Position numbers and translations under genes: made by a program. From contig OU964934.1 of NCBI GenBank assembly GCA_918807975.1, forward strand, positions 6,138,001 to 6,202,000: 64,000 nucleotides of DNA. Direction: 5' to 3'. Below, in pieces: positions 34,736 through 46,419 of this stretch; within the stretch, counting starts at the first letter, position 1; each line of letters starts with the position of its first letter. The notes under the pieces were generated by a model, which worked only from the letters and a program-made list of their open reading frames with translations, was not told where the DNA came from and made no database searches. The stretch comes from Aplidium turbinatum (Eukaryota > Chordata > Ascidiacea > Aplousobranchia > Polyclinidae).

Positions 34736-35057
34736 CCCCCCCTCTCGTCACACGCACAGAATAGTCTCTCGTCACGGTACACAGCACAGCATCATTCATA
34801 AAGGCGAAAAGATTGTTGCTGTTTTTTGATGTCTCCTCGCCATGTACTTTAGCCTACTAGCTTTCATAGTCATGCCTTTGCCGTTTTTACAGCGTTGATA
34901 TAACGTTACTTCGCCAATGAACGTTCAGGTGCGGATGCAATATTTAGTTCGTTAAGCTTCTATACGCAGGAGGTAAACTTATCCAGCGTTTTGTACAAAT
35001 TGCTTGCGGTTGTAATGTTAAGGCCTAAGTGTTTGTTTTTGTAGTGTAGGCCTAACT
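34557..35057 (+). repeat. 500-bp direct repeat, left copy
   Basis: The segment from TTTGTTGAAAATGCTCACAG to GTAGGCCTAACT recurs almost identically at 36268-36771. The left copy runs on into a hAT end; the right copy runs on into unrelated flank. Confidence 0.92.
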
Positions 35058-36269
35058 CAGTGGTTCTCAAACTTTTTTATGTTGCGACGCCTCTGGAGAA
35101 GTTTTCTGGACTTGCGACGCACCAGCAAATAAAAGTTAATGAGGAAATTTATTATTAAAGTTGTGTTTATTGATACAACAACAAAAATCAACGCATATTA
35201 TTTAGCGTGACGTGTGGGTTGTTTGTTTTTACATAGTTTGTTAAATCTTGAGAGAATTTTTGAAATTTCCACCCCCATTTCTCTTTCAGTGTTTATTCGT
35301 GATCGATATTTGCTTTTTATCACCGTCAAGGCAGAAAATCATGCTTCACATAGGCTAAATACGACGTGGCGAATGGGATACTAATTTGGAGTGATTTCTT
35401 CATCAAAGGCGAATAATCGTCATTTTTTGAAATCCAAAATTTTGCCGGATTTCCTGAATTAACATCCTTTTCAGGGAATTGTCACAGGAAAGGTCAATGT
35501 AGGCTTCTTTTTCTTATGCAGTAAAAGGCGATGAAGTAGGTTGGACGAAAGCACGGACATATTTACTGAGTAAATATACTGAGTAAATATACTGAGTAAA
35601 GATACTGAGTAAATATGTCCGTGGACGAAAGGATCACGAATCCATTCGTAGTTTAATAAATGTTTTGGGAAGTACTTTGCAAATTTCGACTCGAGCTTGG
35701 ACAAATGTTGCCCAAATATGCTTCGCAAATTTGAAGGCAGCGCCATACTTTTCTTTTCAAGCAAATTGGACAAGAAAGTAAAGTATTGAGAGCTTCCAGA
35801 CAGGTTTGCTATATCTTCCTTCCACAATGCTCAGCTTTTGAACGAATGCTGCAATTCTATTTGAAACGTCAAGCATATTTTTATCCGGCCTTTGTATAGA
35901 AATGTTCAGTTTGGCGAAGATATCACACAAGTAAGCCATTTTCAATAAAAAATCGTTCTGAGCTGAACAATCTGCAAGTGGATTATTTTCTTGCTGCAAA
36001 AAAGCCTGTAGTTCGTCCAACAATTCGTAAAAGCGTACAAAAGATTTTCCAACCGAAAACCACCTTGGATGAACAATAAAAGAGCAAATTTTGATGCTCT
36101 GCATTCATTTCTCCACAAAGTTTTTCAAAAACTCTTGACTTCAGTGGGAGTCCTCAAAAGATTAACCCCATTTTTATAAGATAAACTGAGTTTAGCCACG
36201 AAACGGAAGTATTTTGCGACGCCCTTGGAAAATTGAAACGACGCACCAGGGCGTCGCGACGCACAGTTT
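35058..36269 (-). mobile_element. truncated hAT transposon (ZBED5/FAM200-like transposase)
   Basis: The left end is CAGTGGTTCTCAAACTTTTT, a classic hAT terminus, preceded by GCCTAACT as the probable TSD. The right end stops at GCGACGCACAGTTTG, about ten bases short of the expected terminus. On the minus strand, about 36104-35757 encodes WFSVGKSFVRFYELLDELQA and MAYLCDIFAKLNISIQ; about 35827-35620 encodes FAKYFP and WIRDPF; and about 35385-35200 encodes ATSYLCEA and SALTVIKSKYRS, the hAT dimerisation region. Frame breaks and the missing N-terminal half make it inactive. Confidence 0.88.
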
Positions 36270-36771
36270 GTTGAAAATGCTCACAGAATGCACCAAATTC
36301 AAAGTAATTTTTCAAAATTTTCTGGGGGAGGCCCCCCCAGACCCCCCGCCGCTGAGTGTCGTCTTAAGAGAAAATGCCGTCGGGCTTCGCCCGCCGGTCG
36401 TCGAAACCCCCCCTTTCAAAATTCCTGGCTACGCTACTCTCAATGCCCCCCCCCCTCTCGTCACGGTACACAGAATAGTCTCTCGTCACGGTACACAGCA
36501 CAGCATCATTCATAAAGGCGAAAAGATTGTTGCTGTTTTTTGATGTCTCCTCGCCATGTACTTTAGCCTACTAGCTTTCATAGTCATGCCTTTGCCGTTT
36601 TTACAGCGTTGATATAACGTTACTTCGCCAATGAACGTTCAGGTGCGGATGCAATATTTAGTTCGTTAAGCTTCTATACGCAGGAGGTAAACTTATCCAG
36701 CGTTTTGTACAAATTGCTTGCGGTTGTAATGTTAAGGCCTAAGTGTTTGTTTTTGTAGTGTAGGCCTAACT
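36268..36771 (+). repeat. 500-bp direct repeat, right copy
   Basis: A near-identical copy of 34557-35057, with small length changes in C-runs and a repeated TCTCGTCACGGTACACAG. It ends exactly at ...GGCCTAACT, the hAT target sequence, and continues GAATATCTGAG. Confidence 0.92.
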
Positions 36772-36962
36772 GAATATCTGAGAATGAACATTCATGACGA
36801 ATTAAATATTTAGACAGCTATTATTCCATGTCTAACACTGGATTTTGGTGCTGCAACGTTAAAATTAAGATTGTTCATGACTTCTAAACATTAAATGGAT
36901 GTAGCCTATGATCACGACATAGGCGAAGCACAATTTGACAGATTTTTATTTTTGACTTGTTT

Positions 36963-37110
36963 TGGAAAGGCTCTCAGAGCGCACCAAATTGGAAGTGCTT
37001 TTCAAAAATTTCTGGGGGGGGGGCCCCCAGACCCCCCGCTGGAAGTGTTGCCTTCGGCAACACACCTTCGGGCTTCGCCCGACGGTTACGCCCTCCGTGC
37101 CTACTACCTT
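36963..37110 (+). repeat. diverged GC-hairpin family fragment
   Basis: It carries GAGCGCACCAAATTGGAAGT, a G-run and C-run, TTGCCTTCGGCAACAC and CGGGCTTCGCCCGACGG. It is related to 20840-20970 and 34580-34690 but more distant. Confidence 0.7.
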
Positions 37111-37173
37111 GCTGCAGCATATTTCCAAGTTGCTTTCCCAACGGTTTAAGCCACCGAACGTCACTGCAGCTTA

Positions 37174-37814
37174 ATTATGTTATACCAGTGGTTCTCAAAC
37201 TGGGGTCCGCGGTCCTTTTGGGGTCCGCGAGACAATTGTCTAGGACCGCGAAGCACCTTCCAAAAAAATAACACAATCCCAAAGAAAAAATTTTTGTGGA
37301 AGGTAAAAATTTTCAGGCAACTTCTTTTCCAAACCAAACTTAAAAGATATATTTTAGTAGCCTAAGCTGGCTTGGCATCCCTCACACAGTTTTTTAAGCC
37401 TGGCCTTTTGTTTGGTTGTGATAGCCTTTGTTTCGTTTCTATCCATCGCCTTTGTGACATCAAGGAGTGCAAAGTAGTGACGTGCTCCTACAACACTCGT
37501 GTTTACCAGATCAAGAACAGAATTACGAAATATACTTGACTAAAAGGAAGTACGGTAGGCGAAGTTGATTAAGGCTGGTTATTTTTATTGATTTAAGGTT
37601 TGAATTGAATGCTTTTCCGAACTTTTAGCTTTTTTAGCCTTATTCAGATATCAAAAAATGTCGTAGTAACCTATGAGAAAACCAAAAAATGCACCTACAC
37701 AACAAGTTGTCACAGTAGCCTCCGCACAAATCAGTGATGTCACGCATGATAGCGCTACCAACATCAGTGATGTCATATGTCACGCATGATTGCGTCGACC
37801 ACTGGATTATGTTA
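37174..37814. mobile_element. about 620-bp hAT-like element
   Basis: The left end reads CCAGTGGTTCTCAAACTGGG and the right end GCGTCGACCACTGG. ATTATGTTA occurs at 37174-37182 and 37806-37814, a likely TSD. Inside are two copies of a CAGTGATGTCA...CACGCATGAT unit (37731-37795). Confidence 0.65.
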
Positions 37815-38294
37815 AAGCAGGGTTAAAGTGCCTACCGTGGGATCATAGATACTGTGGTCAAGATTAGCGCAGTTATTGAGCTGTTATGCTATTTCCAAAA
37901 GAAGCTCAGCGAGGCAGGACAGCATTGCAATTGCAAAGTTAAGGTTTCAATAAGCGTTTTCCTTACGTTTTTGTGAATAATTTTCAAACGCGCAATTTCC
38001 AGCGTTTGATATTGACAACCGCGCAATTTCCAGCCTTTGATGTTGACAGCCGCGCAAATGCAGCAGCTGAAACTCTTCTCCCCCGCGCAATGTTCAAACT
38101 TTCCAATCTGGGCAATTACTGAACCCATGAGAATTGTGTTGCATCTTTAAATTAAGATACTTTTTTATTGTAAATTCAGTTAGAATGCAAAATATTTTGC
38201 ATAAAACGTGAGTTGGAAATTGGAATGCTTCTGAATTTAACATACCATAGTAACTTGACATAACAGTTGGAAAAGTTTGACTACTTATTTCACA
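37815..38294. other. no gene; GC-rich repeat relative
   Basis: 38000-38117 has CCGCGCAATTTCCAGC units and an inverted match to 31599-31640. Confidence 0.5.
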
Positions 38295-38671
38295 TAAAAT
38301 AAAGGAAGTGGCTACACTTACGGCGCCGTAAATACAGCCGTTCCATGCCATTTTTTTATTCTTTACGTTGCTTTTACTGCGCATGCGCACTGTTGCTGCG
38401 TATTTTTTCTTTTTTCACCTCTTTCTAAGTGAAACACATGAAAAAACGTGCATATATAAGTTCTTAATTCAACTGCTTTTGCCAAGTGAATCTGTGGCTC
38501 GTGCGATCTTTGTCTGGCTTGCATTCAAAAAGGTATGAGTTCGATACCACTAGTGGTGTTTTTTTTTAAACTAAATTCTAACCCGATGTTACTCAATCGT
38601 TAGGCTGCGCATTTTTATGGCCGTATTTAGTTCTGACCATCACAACGAAAAACAATATATGACAAACATAG

Positions 38672-39397
38672 CAGAAATAATTAATTAAACTACCATTCAA
38701 CGTTTTATAGTAACCTGTAGTCCTGTAACCGGTGGTGAAATCTTTCTAAAATGACTGAGACTTTTGATAAATTCTTATTTCTGTTCAAATTAACGTACAC
38801 TTTAAAAGGTCGTCGCTAATTAATTGGATACGCTACTGTATTACATTGTATTATAATCACTGAAATCATATTGAATTGATATTAATAACAATACCGTCTA
38901 TTAATTTTCAGTGCTTATCTAAGTACTGTAAATTAGTATACTTCGGTAGATGTTCATTGTGATGGCTTTTTTGCTTTGAACATTAAGTTTGTTTTAACAA
39001 AAAAAAAAACCTTAAGCGAGTAATGTCGGTCTGGAATTGCATGCGGGAAGTGATTATCTGATGTCTCTGGATTTATTAATATTCAATTGAACACTGAGAA
39101 TATGTCCTTATAATGTTTGTAATGTATTGTATTGAGTTTAAATTTAACCGTTGTTATTGCGTTCATAAACGTAGTTGCACTGATGAGAATTTAATATTCG
39201 AAAACGCGTTCTGCAACACTGTTTTTTGCACTCTGCAATGCTTGATGCAGATTTATCTGTATATTTCCATCACGCATTGAACCGGTGATGTGATAATGAA
39301 ATTTTCTACGGTTCGAGAAAACGTTTTCTCTGCCTATAAAACGTTGAATGGTAGTTTAATTAATTATTTCTGAAAGTTCCTTGGTTTCATATTATCT
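38672..39397. mobile_element. nested element with perfect 39-bp inverted ends
   Basis: CAGAAATAATTAATTAAACT and 19 further bases at 38672-38710 are exactly inverted at 39334-39372. AAACATAG occurs at 38664-38671 and 39398-39405. The right side has 25 extra bases between the inverted end and this repeat. It interrupts the left arm of the fold-back element; the right arm has no such insert. Confidence 0.85.
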
Positions 39398-39926
39398 AAA
39401 CATAGCAGAGGTCTAGAAAAAGGTAGAAGCGACAAAACGCAGAGGTTATAGTATAGCGTGCATGATACCGTCAACCGGGGTTACTTTGGACAATTTTTTG
39501 GGCATAACTGGTATTTTTTTCGAATGCCACCGATGTCGTCCCCTGGACACGTCGTCCCCCCGATGTCGTCCCCTGCCGATGTCGTCCCACGTCGATGTCG
39601 TCCCTGTTGCCAGATGTTCAACTTTTTTTGTCCATTTAAATGTAGGTAAAAATTATGGTTGTTTAAAACGTACTTTTTCAAATCAAAACGAAATTTTTGC
39701 TACCTTTTTCTTTTGTTGGTTTTGTTCCTGTACTCTATTGTTAAATTTATCATTACTGCTTTACTTGTTACAATATTGTTCAACTCAACTTGACTTCTAC
39801 AAAGAAAAATGAAATTGAATTGAAAACAAAAAAAATCTTTCTTGCTCTGTTCTGATTCCTCATGAATTTCGCATTGCTTTTTCGTCTGAAGAACATGGAT
39901 TTCATGTTCCTGCACTGAACAGTCGG

Positions 39927-40232
39927 CAGCCGTGGCCGAGTGGTTAGCGCGTTGGGCTCGCAGTCGAGAGCCTGCATGTTCGACTCCAGCCACCCGCACT
40001 TGCTGTTGTTTTTCTGGGCAAGAAACTTAACGATAATTGCCTCTACCTAGTGATCGATTTTGAGTTATGGGTAGTACCAAATTTAAGTCACAAGTAAAGT
40101 AGACAACCGGAAAACAGACATTGCCGTCGGCTGCAGCGTGGGTCAGGTGTATGTCGGAAGGCGTACACCGATGCATAGCGCTCAAGTCCGCTTTCCCGCA
40201 ATGCAGGATAAAGATAAACAAACAAACACTCA
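39927..40232 (+). mobile_element. tRNA-derived SINE
   Basis: The head GCAGCCGTGGCCGAGTGGTT (A box) and TGTTCGACTCCAGCC (B box) look like a Ser/Leu-type tRNA, but the anticodon stem does not pair. The body has GGGCAAGAAACTTAACG, and the tail is AAAGATAAACAAACAAACA. Confidence 0.82.
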
Positions 40233-40289
40233 ATTTTTTTTCATGAACATTTATTTTGACATCGCTATAACGTAGCCCACTGCAAATTG

Positions 40290-40578
40290 GTTGGTTTTGA
40301 ATCTTTATCCTCGGACTGACAAAGCCTTGATTGGTTATTTCTGGTAGTTACGCATACTTGCAGTGGTTCTTGACGCAGGGCCGGTCACCGAGATTGGCAG
40401 AGTGAAGTTTTCCGATCGTTGAAGTGTTGTTGCCGAAAAATTATTCCATTCACTAGGTGCCGCTGAGTGGAGAGCAGTCCTGGAAGTGTGTTGCTCAAGC
40501 GCACATCCAGAGCGTCGAGCTTGCGCCGCGTGATCTTGAGCAGGGCGTATAGCCTAACCACTGAGCTAACGGGGCGGA
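40290..40578 (-). mobile_element. tRNA-derived SINE
   Basis: Same family as 4383 and 10020. The minus-strand head is CCGTTAGCTCAGTGGTTAGG, and the tail near 40296 is AAAGATTCAAAACC. Confidence 0.85.
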
Positions 40579-40662
40579 CAATAAATAAACGCAATAAAGG
40601 GCGAAAATAAACATATCTAACCTACGACAAAAAAAACAGCTAAAAAACATTAACTATGACTT

Positions 40663-41094
40663 GCAACAAGCATGGCCACCTGGAGATGCGGCCTGATTTG
40701 TCACATTTTGCAGATTTTGATTACAGCTACTGCTAGTGCTTGACTAGCATTTTTTGAGATGTTTTTACTTTTTGCGGTTTCCTAATGACAAAAAACTTTT
40801 TTGTTGCCTTGGGGAAGCAGTAGCAAATGAGAAAAAGTAAGTTGAAAAACGCAAAATCAGACTGTTATTGAAAATTAACAGTCTGACTAAAATTTACAAA
40901 ATCCAATTTTCTTTGTTTTTCAACATGTGAGGATGTTAAAACCTATTGTGTCATCTGGGGAAAAGAATAAAGAAAGCGTAAAAATCTAATTTTTAGAAAA
41001 AATTATTTAAACGTTCGCCCAAAGTTAGAAAAACCTGAAAATTTCTGCAAAATGTGACAAATCAGGCCGTATCTTTAGGTGGCCATGCAACAAG
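40663..41094. mobile_element. 416-bp hAT-like MITE with 42-bp ends and 8-bp TSD
   Basis: The element at 40671-41086 starts CATGGCCACCTGGAGATGCG and ends with the inverse. GCAACAAG flanks both sides (40663-40670, 41087-41094). Inside is a hairpin built on CAGACTGTTA/TAACAGTCTG. Confidence 0.88.
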
Positions 41095-41290
41095 TGTGGT
41101 CGTACGTTATCAGGTTATGTAGATTAAAGATGTGCTTAACTGTTACTTTTAAATAAGTGTTACTTTGAAAATCTGAACTGCTACTTTTAACTGTTAGCCT
41201 ACTTTATAACAGTTAAAGAACAAAACCATGAAAGCAGCAAAAGGCTAGGCTACAGTAAACCTCAGATAACGTGTGACTAATAAAAAACAA

Positions 41291-41337
41291 TTCGTTTTGA
41301 TTCAAAGGCATTGAAAATGCTTTTGAATCAAAACGAA
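41291..41337. repeat. 47-nt near-perfect hairpin
   Basis: TTCGTTTTGATTCAAA-GGCATT pairs with AATGC-TTTTGAATCAAAACGAA, 22 pairs with one mismatch and a short loop. Confidence 0.8.
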
Positions 41338-41588
41338 AAAAAATTTAAAAAACGTCCATTTGCTAATAATAGCCGATAGGTTGCTGGCATAGGTGGCCTA
41401 CTCAGCTTGCATTGACGATAATGTTTTAATTTGCAACGGCAAGTTTACTCATTTGGATAGATGTTGTATTGAAAACAAACGATAGGCTACGATATAACAT
41501 TCTTAACGTCGCATTTAATGCCTTACGTAGACGACGTAGTTGGCTTAATAAACCCAATGAACTACGCGTATTGAGGGTAGGCTACGTT

Positions 41589-42832
41589 CAGTGGCGTACG
41601 CAGGATTTTTTTCCATGGGGAAGGGGGCATTCGATATAATTTGACTTATTTTAGCAATAGTTGACTTATGCTACTCTATAGTCTGACCAAGGTTTAAGGT
41701 ACCGTAGCTTATTTGTTAGTGAAATATAGACTCTCCCGGTCTTTGCCTACCGTAGGCTATGTCACTGTACACAACACATAGGCTACCGATTTTGAATATG
41801 AAAAGCATGATAGTAGGTCTAAACGGAGAAGTAAAAACCATAATGCATGAGATCTTACGTAGGGCGATAATGACGAAAAAGACAATAGTGTTTTTAATTA
41901 TCGTCCAGCAATAATGGTGAGAGCAAAATAATGATAAGCCGGAGTGCTGGGACTAAATTCACCTGATTAGAAACGAAAACCCCGAATCTAGGCTATTGCG
42001 TTTGCACCAAGGTGATAAACGCAACGTACACAATCAAATAAGTAATTTTAGACAAAGTCCTATCGTCGATTGTTCTTGCTAAACTCTGTTATTACGTCAT
42101 CATAGTTTAGCTCTAACTCCCGATGAATGTACAATAATGCCAGTCCGTTGAGACGTTCTTCTCCCATTGTAGATCTCAAATAATTCTTTATGTAGCCTAC
42201 TTTAAAGTACTGAAAGATCTCTCATTCGTAGCTGTTTTCCTGTTGTCACTGGTATAGTTGCAAATATTTGTATCAACGTTGCGATGTTGGGGAACGTTTT
42301 TAGGTCCACTGCGGCCTTGAAAACATCAATAACGTTATCAGGTATACATGAACTGTATCGCCAATGGATTTGCCATCTCAATTATTCTATTTTGACCGAA
42401 TCTTTTCCACATGAAAGAAAAGAGCTGTAACGTGCTAACGTTTTTTTCAATGGCTTCAAATGGTCGACTTGAACAATATTTCGGTAGCAGAGATTGAAGT
42501 GAAAATGCAATAGTTGTTTGGAAGCTGAATCGTTCTCGCAATTGCAGAAGACAAGCGTCTAAGAAAGGATAGAATACGCTTCTGCGGTAGTATTCAGAAG
42601 GAGTGTCAGCTAGTACATTACTTCTCTGTTTTTGAAAGCGAGCTAATCTCGGTATAGTAGGCTAATGGCTTCACCGTATAGTTCCTCAAATCGGAAAAAA
42701 ATAAAAACAACACTGTTAATTGCTTTGACAGTGCAATCCAAAACATATTAAATGCCTTAATCTACGTCGTGAACTACTAAAACATTTTACGGGAGGGGCC
42801 ATGGCTCAATGCCCCCCCTGCGTACGCTAGTA
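41589..42832 (-). mobile_element. hAT transposon remnant (ZMYM1/DUF4371-type transposase)
   Basis: The ends are CAGTGGCGTACGCAGG at 41589 and CCTGCGTACGCTAGT near 42832. The minus strand encodes SEYYRRSVFYPFLDACL and LRERF (about 42605-42530), and later STMGEERLNGLALLYIHREL (about 42175-42110), the hAT dimerisation end. The middle has frame breaks and most of the N-terminal half is gone. No TSD is visible. Confidence 0.85.
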
Positions 42833-44254
42833 CCGACAACGAGACGACCATACGGTCTACTAGTCAATTGCCACCCTACCGAAATGACGAAAAATACAAA
42901 AGAAAAATAATTAAACGTTCCGCGCTTCAACATAGCCTATACGCATCAAAAAAGCATATTTAAGATCAATCAATCATTTATTTTTCGTCATTAACGCGTC
43001 CGTACTTTTACCTAACGTCCTCAAGTTGTCAAACGGATAAAATGAACGCAATTCGTGGTAGAACACACCAATGTTGGGATTGATTCGCTATCAGTTTCTT
43101 CAATCTCTAGTCAGCATACAACCCAACGGTCACAAAACCCGCCGACATGCCAACAAATGTCGGCGACAATTTAAATTAATTAATATAGTTTTTGAAAAAA
43201 TGCCGGACTTGGGTTGTTTTATTTTTATCCACAGATATCCCACGAAAATACCCGTAGCCTTATACGGGTCTCTCGGTCACCGACGGTTGCATCAACACAG
43301 CGCTCTATTGAGATGAATTGTAATTAAGTTAGCTAGGCCTATAGGCGTACGTAAAAGACTACGAAAACATTTTGCGTAGGCCTAGGCTATATATTATAAT
43401 TATAGACCAAGGCTTTTTTGTAATTTAATTTTTACTTGCCCTTAATAATTACAAATAATTACAAAAGCAGACCATGCAACAAACCAATATAAAGAAAAAG
43501 GAAAGTGGGGCTGAAGGGCGAAAGAGACGAAAGCTGCAAGCAGCAGAAGCTGAAAAGTCAAGCAGACAAACTTATGTCCGATTATTATGTCCAATAATTT
43601 ACTTGGTAGTAGGCTACAGTAGACTATACACATAGCGTCACATGAAAAAGTAATAAGCCCCGTTGGCTAGTTTTTATGTGGGAAATAACTTGGAAAGGCG
43701 CAATAGCGCAGCATTCTATCAAATTGATTAGCTCCGCAGAGAGAACAAAATTTGCACGACGAAACAATCTCACGTGACTGCCTTTGAACATTATAAAACG
43801 GCAATAATACATTTATTTTCTTCATGATTTGTTCATAAAGGACTTGTATGCAATATTTAACTTAAATTGTTAAAAAGGGCGCACATTTAAATTTTGCCAT
43901 GGGCGCCATTTTGCATAGGTACGCCACTCGTAGCAGTAGGCTACCGTGTCCGAGGTTAGGCCTATGTTATTTTAAAGAAATAATAATAAATAAACAAACT
44001 GTTCACTCGGTTGTGCAGAACTGTGCACTCGTCAGTAACAAAATAATTATCCCTGGCTAGCGGACATTTGAAAAAAAACAATTAGCCTGGAAATTAATTT
44101 TGATTTTTGAAATTAAAATAATTTGTTTGTTCATCAACTAATTCCACAAGTTGTACCAAACTGAAAGAATAACGCAACAAACACCACAATAAATATTCAA
44201 AATGTAATAGCCTACTTTTGCAATTCTACTTTTGTGGTCTACGCCTCAGCGAAT
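42833..44254. other. no gene recognised
   Basis: Part of the 5-kb element. Holds many TAGGCCTA-like words near 43330-43390. ORFs are short and undomained. Confidence 0.35.
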
Positions 44255-44440
44255 ATGAAGACTTTTCGGCAACGTTATTCATAACAATCACTCACTGAGA
44301 ACGATATGAGCATTGACGCTCGAGCTGAAATGCAACAGCCCGCCGCATTATGAAGTCTGTTCGGCAGCGTGATTCATGATCACTCACCGGGGACGACATG
44401 GGCATTGACGCTCGAGCTGAAATCCAACAGCGCGCCGCAT
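44255..44440 (+). repeat. about 93-bp tandem repeat, two copies
   Basis: Two units share TGAGCATTGACGCTCGAGCT (or GGGCATTG...) and CAACAGC(C/G)CGCCGCAT, then TGAAG begins a third. It is subterminal to the inverted GATGTCGTCCCC array. Confidence 0.75.
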
Positions 44441-44653
44441 ATGAAGCATTTTTTGGCGGCGTTTATTATTGCGCGTCCCGATGTATGAGGGTACGACATC
44501 GGGGGTACGACATCGGCAGGGGACGACATCGTCGCCACCCATTTTTTTCAATGTAATGGGGTTTTCCAAGCAATTATGTGTTTGAATGTTATAAGTATAT
44601 ATATATCTTTCAAACACAATTATGTGTTTGAAAGATAAGCAAGGTAACTATAG

Positions 44654-46191
44654 ATCTCATGCATAGGCGCCGACTCCGGAGGGGCGGTGCCCCCCCGTGA
44701 ATTTAGCTCGGGGTGGCTGCCCCCCCGCAAATTATTTTTAAAAAATCCTAAAGTAAATGTTTCTAAGTTCAAATTTGCGTTAGTTTGACCTTCATTGCGG
44801 ATCGATCTCAATTAAAAGATCTACTTGTTGCAACAAGAGCGCTGCTCTTAAGATAACAAAAGAAACAGAAGTACGGTAGCTGATAAACGCCAGCATGGTG
44901 CCGTTGAAGCATTGTAATAATGATTGAAAAACGTTTTTCTTGATTTCTTCCGCTTTGTTCTTTCTTGGGAGTGTCAATAACGAGGTGCAGTTTGCTCAGT
45001 TTAGTATCTACGCGTATTAAGAGCTAAAGTTCAATGTGACCAGCATATAATTCGAAGTAGCCTACAGGCCTCGAAACTCGTTTTTGTTGACGGCGGACAA
45101 ACGTGTCCGGTCTGAGCAGCTATCTATTCTCGGCGGACAAATCAAGTCTCACGGCGGACACACCAGTTTTAGCCGTCGATCGTCATGCTTAATCACTTTA
45201 TCTTGATAATAATTCTTTGCTATTTCAGAACTATAACTACGGTTTTAAAAGGCTTTTTCAAAAATCAGTAAAGTCACTCTGAAAAGCTTTCATCAGACCA
45301 ACGACTTGCGCTTGAAGAGTCAAAGCGCGAGGTAGCTGGTCAATACGTCACATAACTGATTAACTTCCCCCGAACGAGGTCGTGTGGCTTATTGCGTCAC
45401 AATACTCTGGGCAGGAGTCGGAAAATTTTTACAATGACGCTACTATTTTCTGCTGTGCAAAGTTTCACAGGCTTTTTTCTTTAAGTTTATTTTTGCGTGT
45501 CATGTGAGCGAAAGTGAATTTTCCTTGGGTCTTTTCTTTCTTTCTGTAATACCAAAACTTAACTAATTTTGTTGCATCTTGTTGTAATAGCCTACTCGTA
45601 TAATCTAATTTAGTAACCAACCTTGCCGTATCATTATCACTCGGAGATCAAAGCCAGATATTATGACGTAAAACTTGAACTAAATTGGGCGTGATTAGTG
45701 TAGAAGTACATGTACTCCTATCGATTCTTAGCGAAGAATTCAACTTTGTTACGCTGATTCAATGTCATCAATCCTTGAAGCAACGTAAAAATCAAAAGTT
45801 TTCCTCCTTGAATGGAAGCTAAGGGATACAGTATTCACATTTTCTAGATGCGCGCTAGAATGCGCTGGAAAATATATTATTGCAACAATTGTTCGTGCTA
45901 TGCAGTGACGATTTGTGTCGCTAGTTCCTGTGTTGTTTCTCGGCGGACAAATATGACCGATCTAGATGGTACTTCCCGCAGACACCACATGCTGTGACGG
46001 CGGACATGTCCACCGTGAATTTCGAGGCCTGAGCCTACATTATAAAGCTTGGCGATATACAATGGCAGATAGACGCAAACAAACATCAATGCTGACAAAC
46101 AAACATCAGCATTTCGAATGTAAGCAATCAGTCGGCTAGAAAGTTTGCCCCCCCCCGGCAATTTTCAAAACCCGACGCCTATGATCTCATG
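44654..46191. mobile_element. 1.5-kb hAT-like element with 8-bp TSD, itself interrupted
   Basis: The element at 44662-46183 starts CATAGGCGCCGACTCCGG and ends AACCCGACGCCTATG. ATCTCATG flanks both sides (44654-44661, 46184-46191). 45066-46030 is a later insertion. Confidence 0.88.
45066..46030 (+). mobile_element. AGGCCTCG element, copy 1
   Basis: It starts AGGCCTCGAAACTCG and ends GAATTTCGAGGCCT, with several GGCGGACA boxes near both ends. AGCCTAC lies on both sides. A direct relative lies at 55751-56660. Non-coding. Confidence 0.82.
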
Positions 46192-46419
46192 TGGATTGAA
46201 AAATAAACTGAAGCAATTAATGAGTTTGTTTATTTTTTTTTAATTTCTGACTGTCCAAACTTACCCCAGCTGTGGGGTAACTTTGGACCGATCACAAGTT
46301 TGCATTTTAAAGCATAGCAAACAGATATTGTGATCAATGTTAAGCCCACCTAGGGGTAAAGTAGGACGACTGAAAATTATGTAAATGTTACAAGAATAAT
46401 TGAGCAGGGTGTATGTATT

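Larger units (their letters stand above)
39531..44540. mobile_element. 5-kb element bounded by inverted GATGTCGTCCCC arrays
   Basis: The left end has about five units of CGATGTCGTCCCC at 39531-39605. The right end has three in inverse, (GTACGACATCGGGG), at 44490-44540. TGCCACC before and CGCCACC after may be a TSD. The interior holds two SINEs, a MITE and a hAT. No transposase of its own was seen. Class unknown. Confidence 0.55.

Noticed and set aside
39927-40000. A tRNA gene of Ser/Leu type
   Set aside because: Both promoter boxes are present, but the anticodon stem does not pair and the sequence runs into a SINE body and tail.
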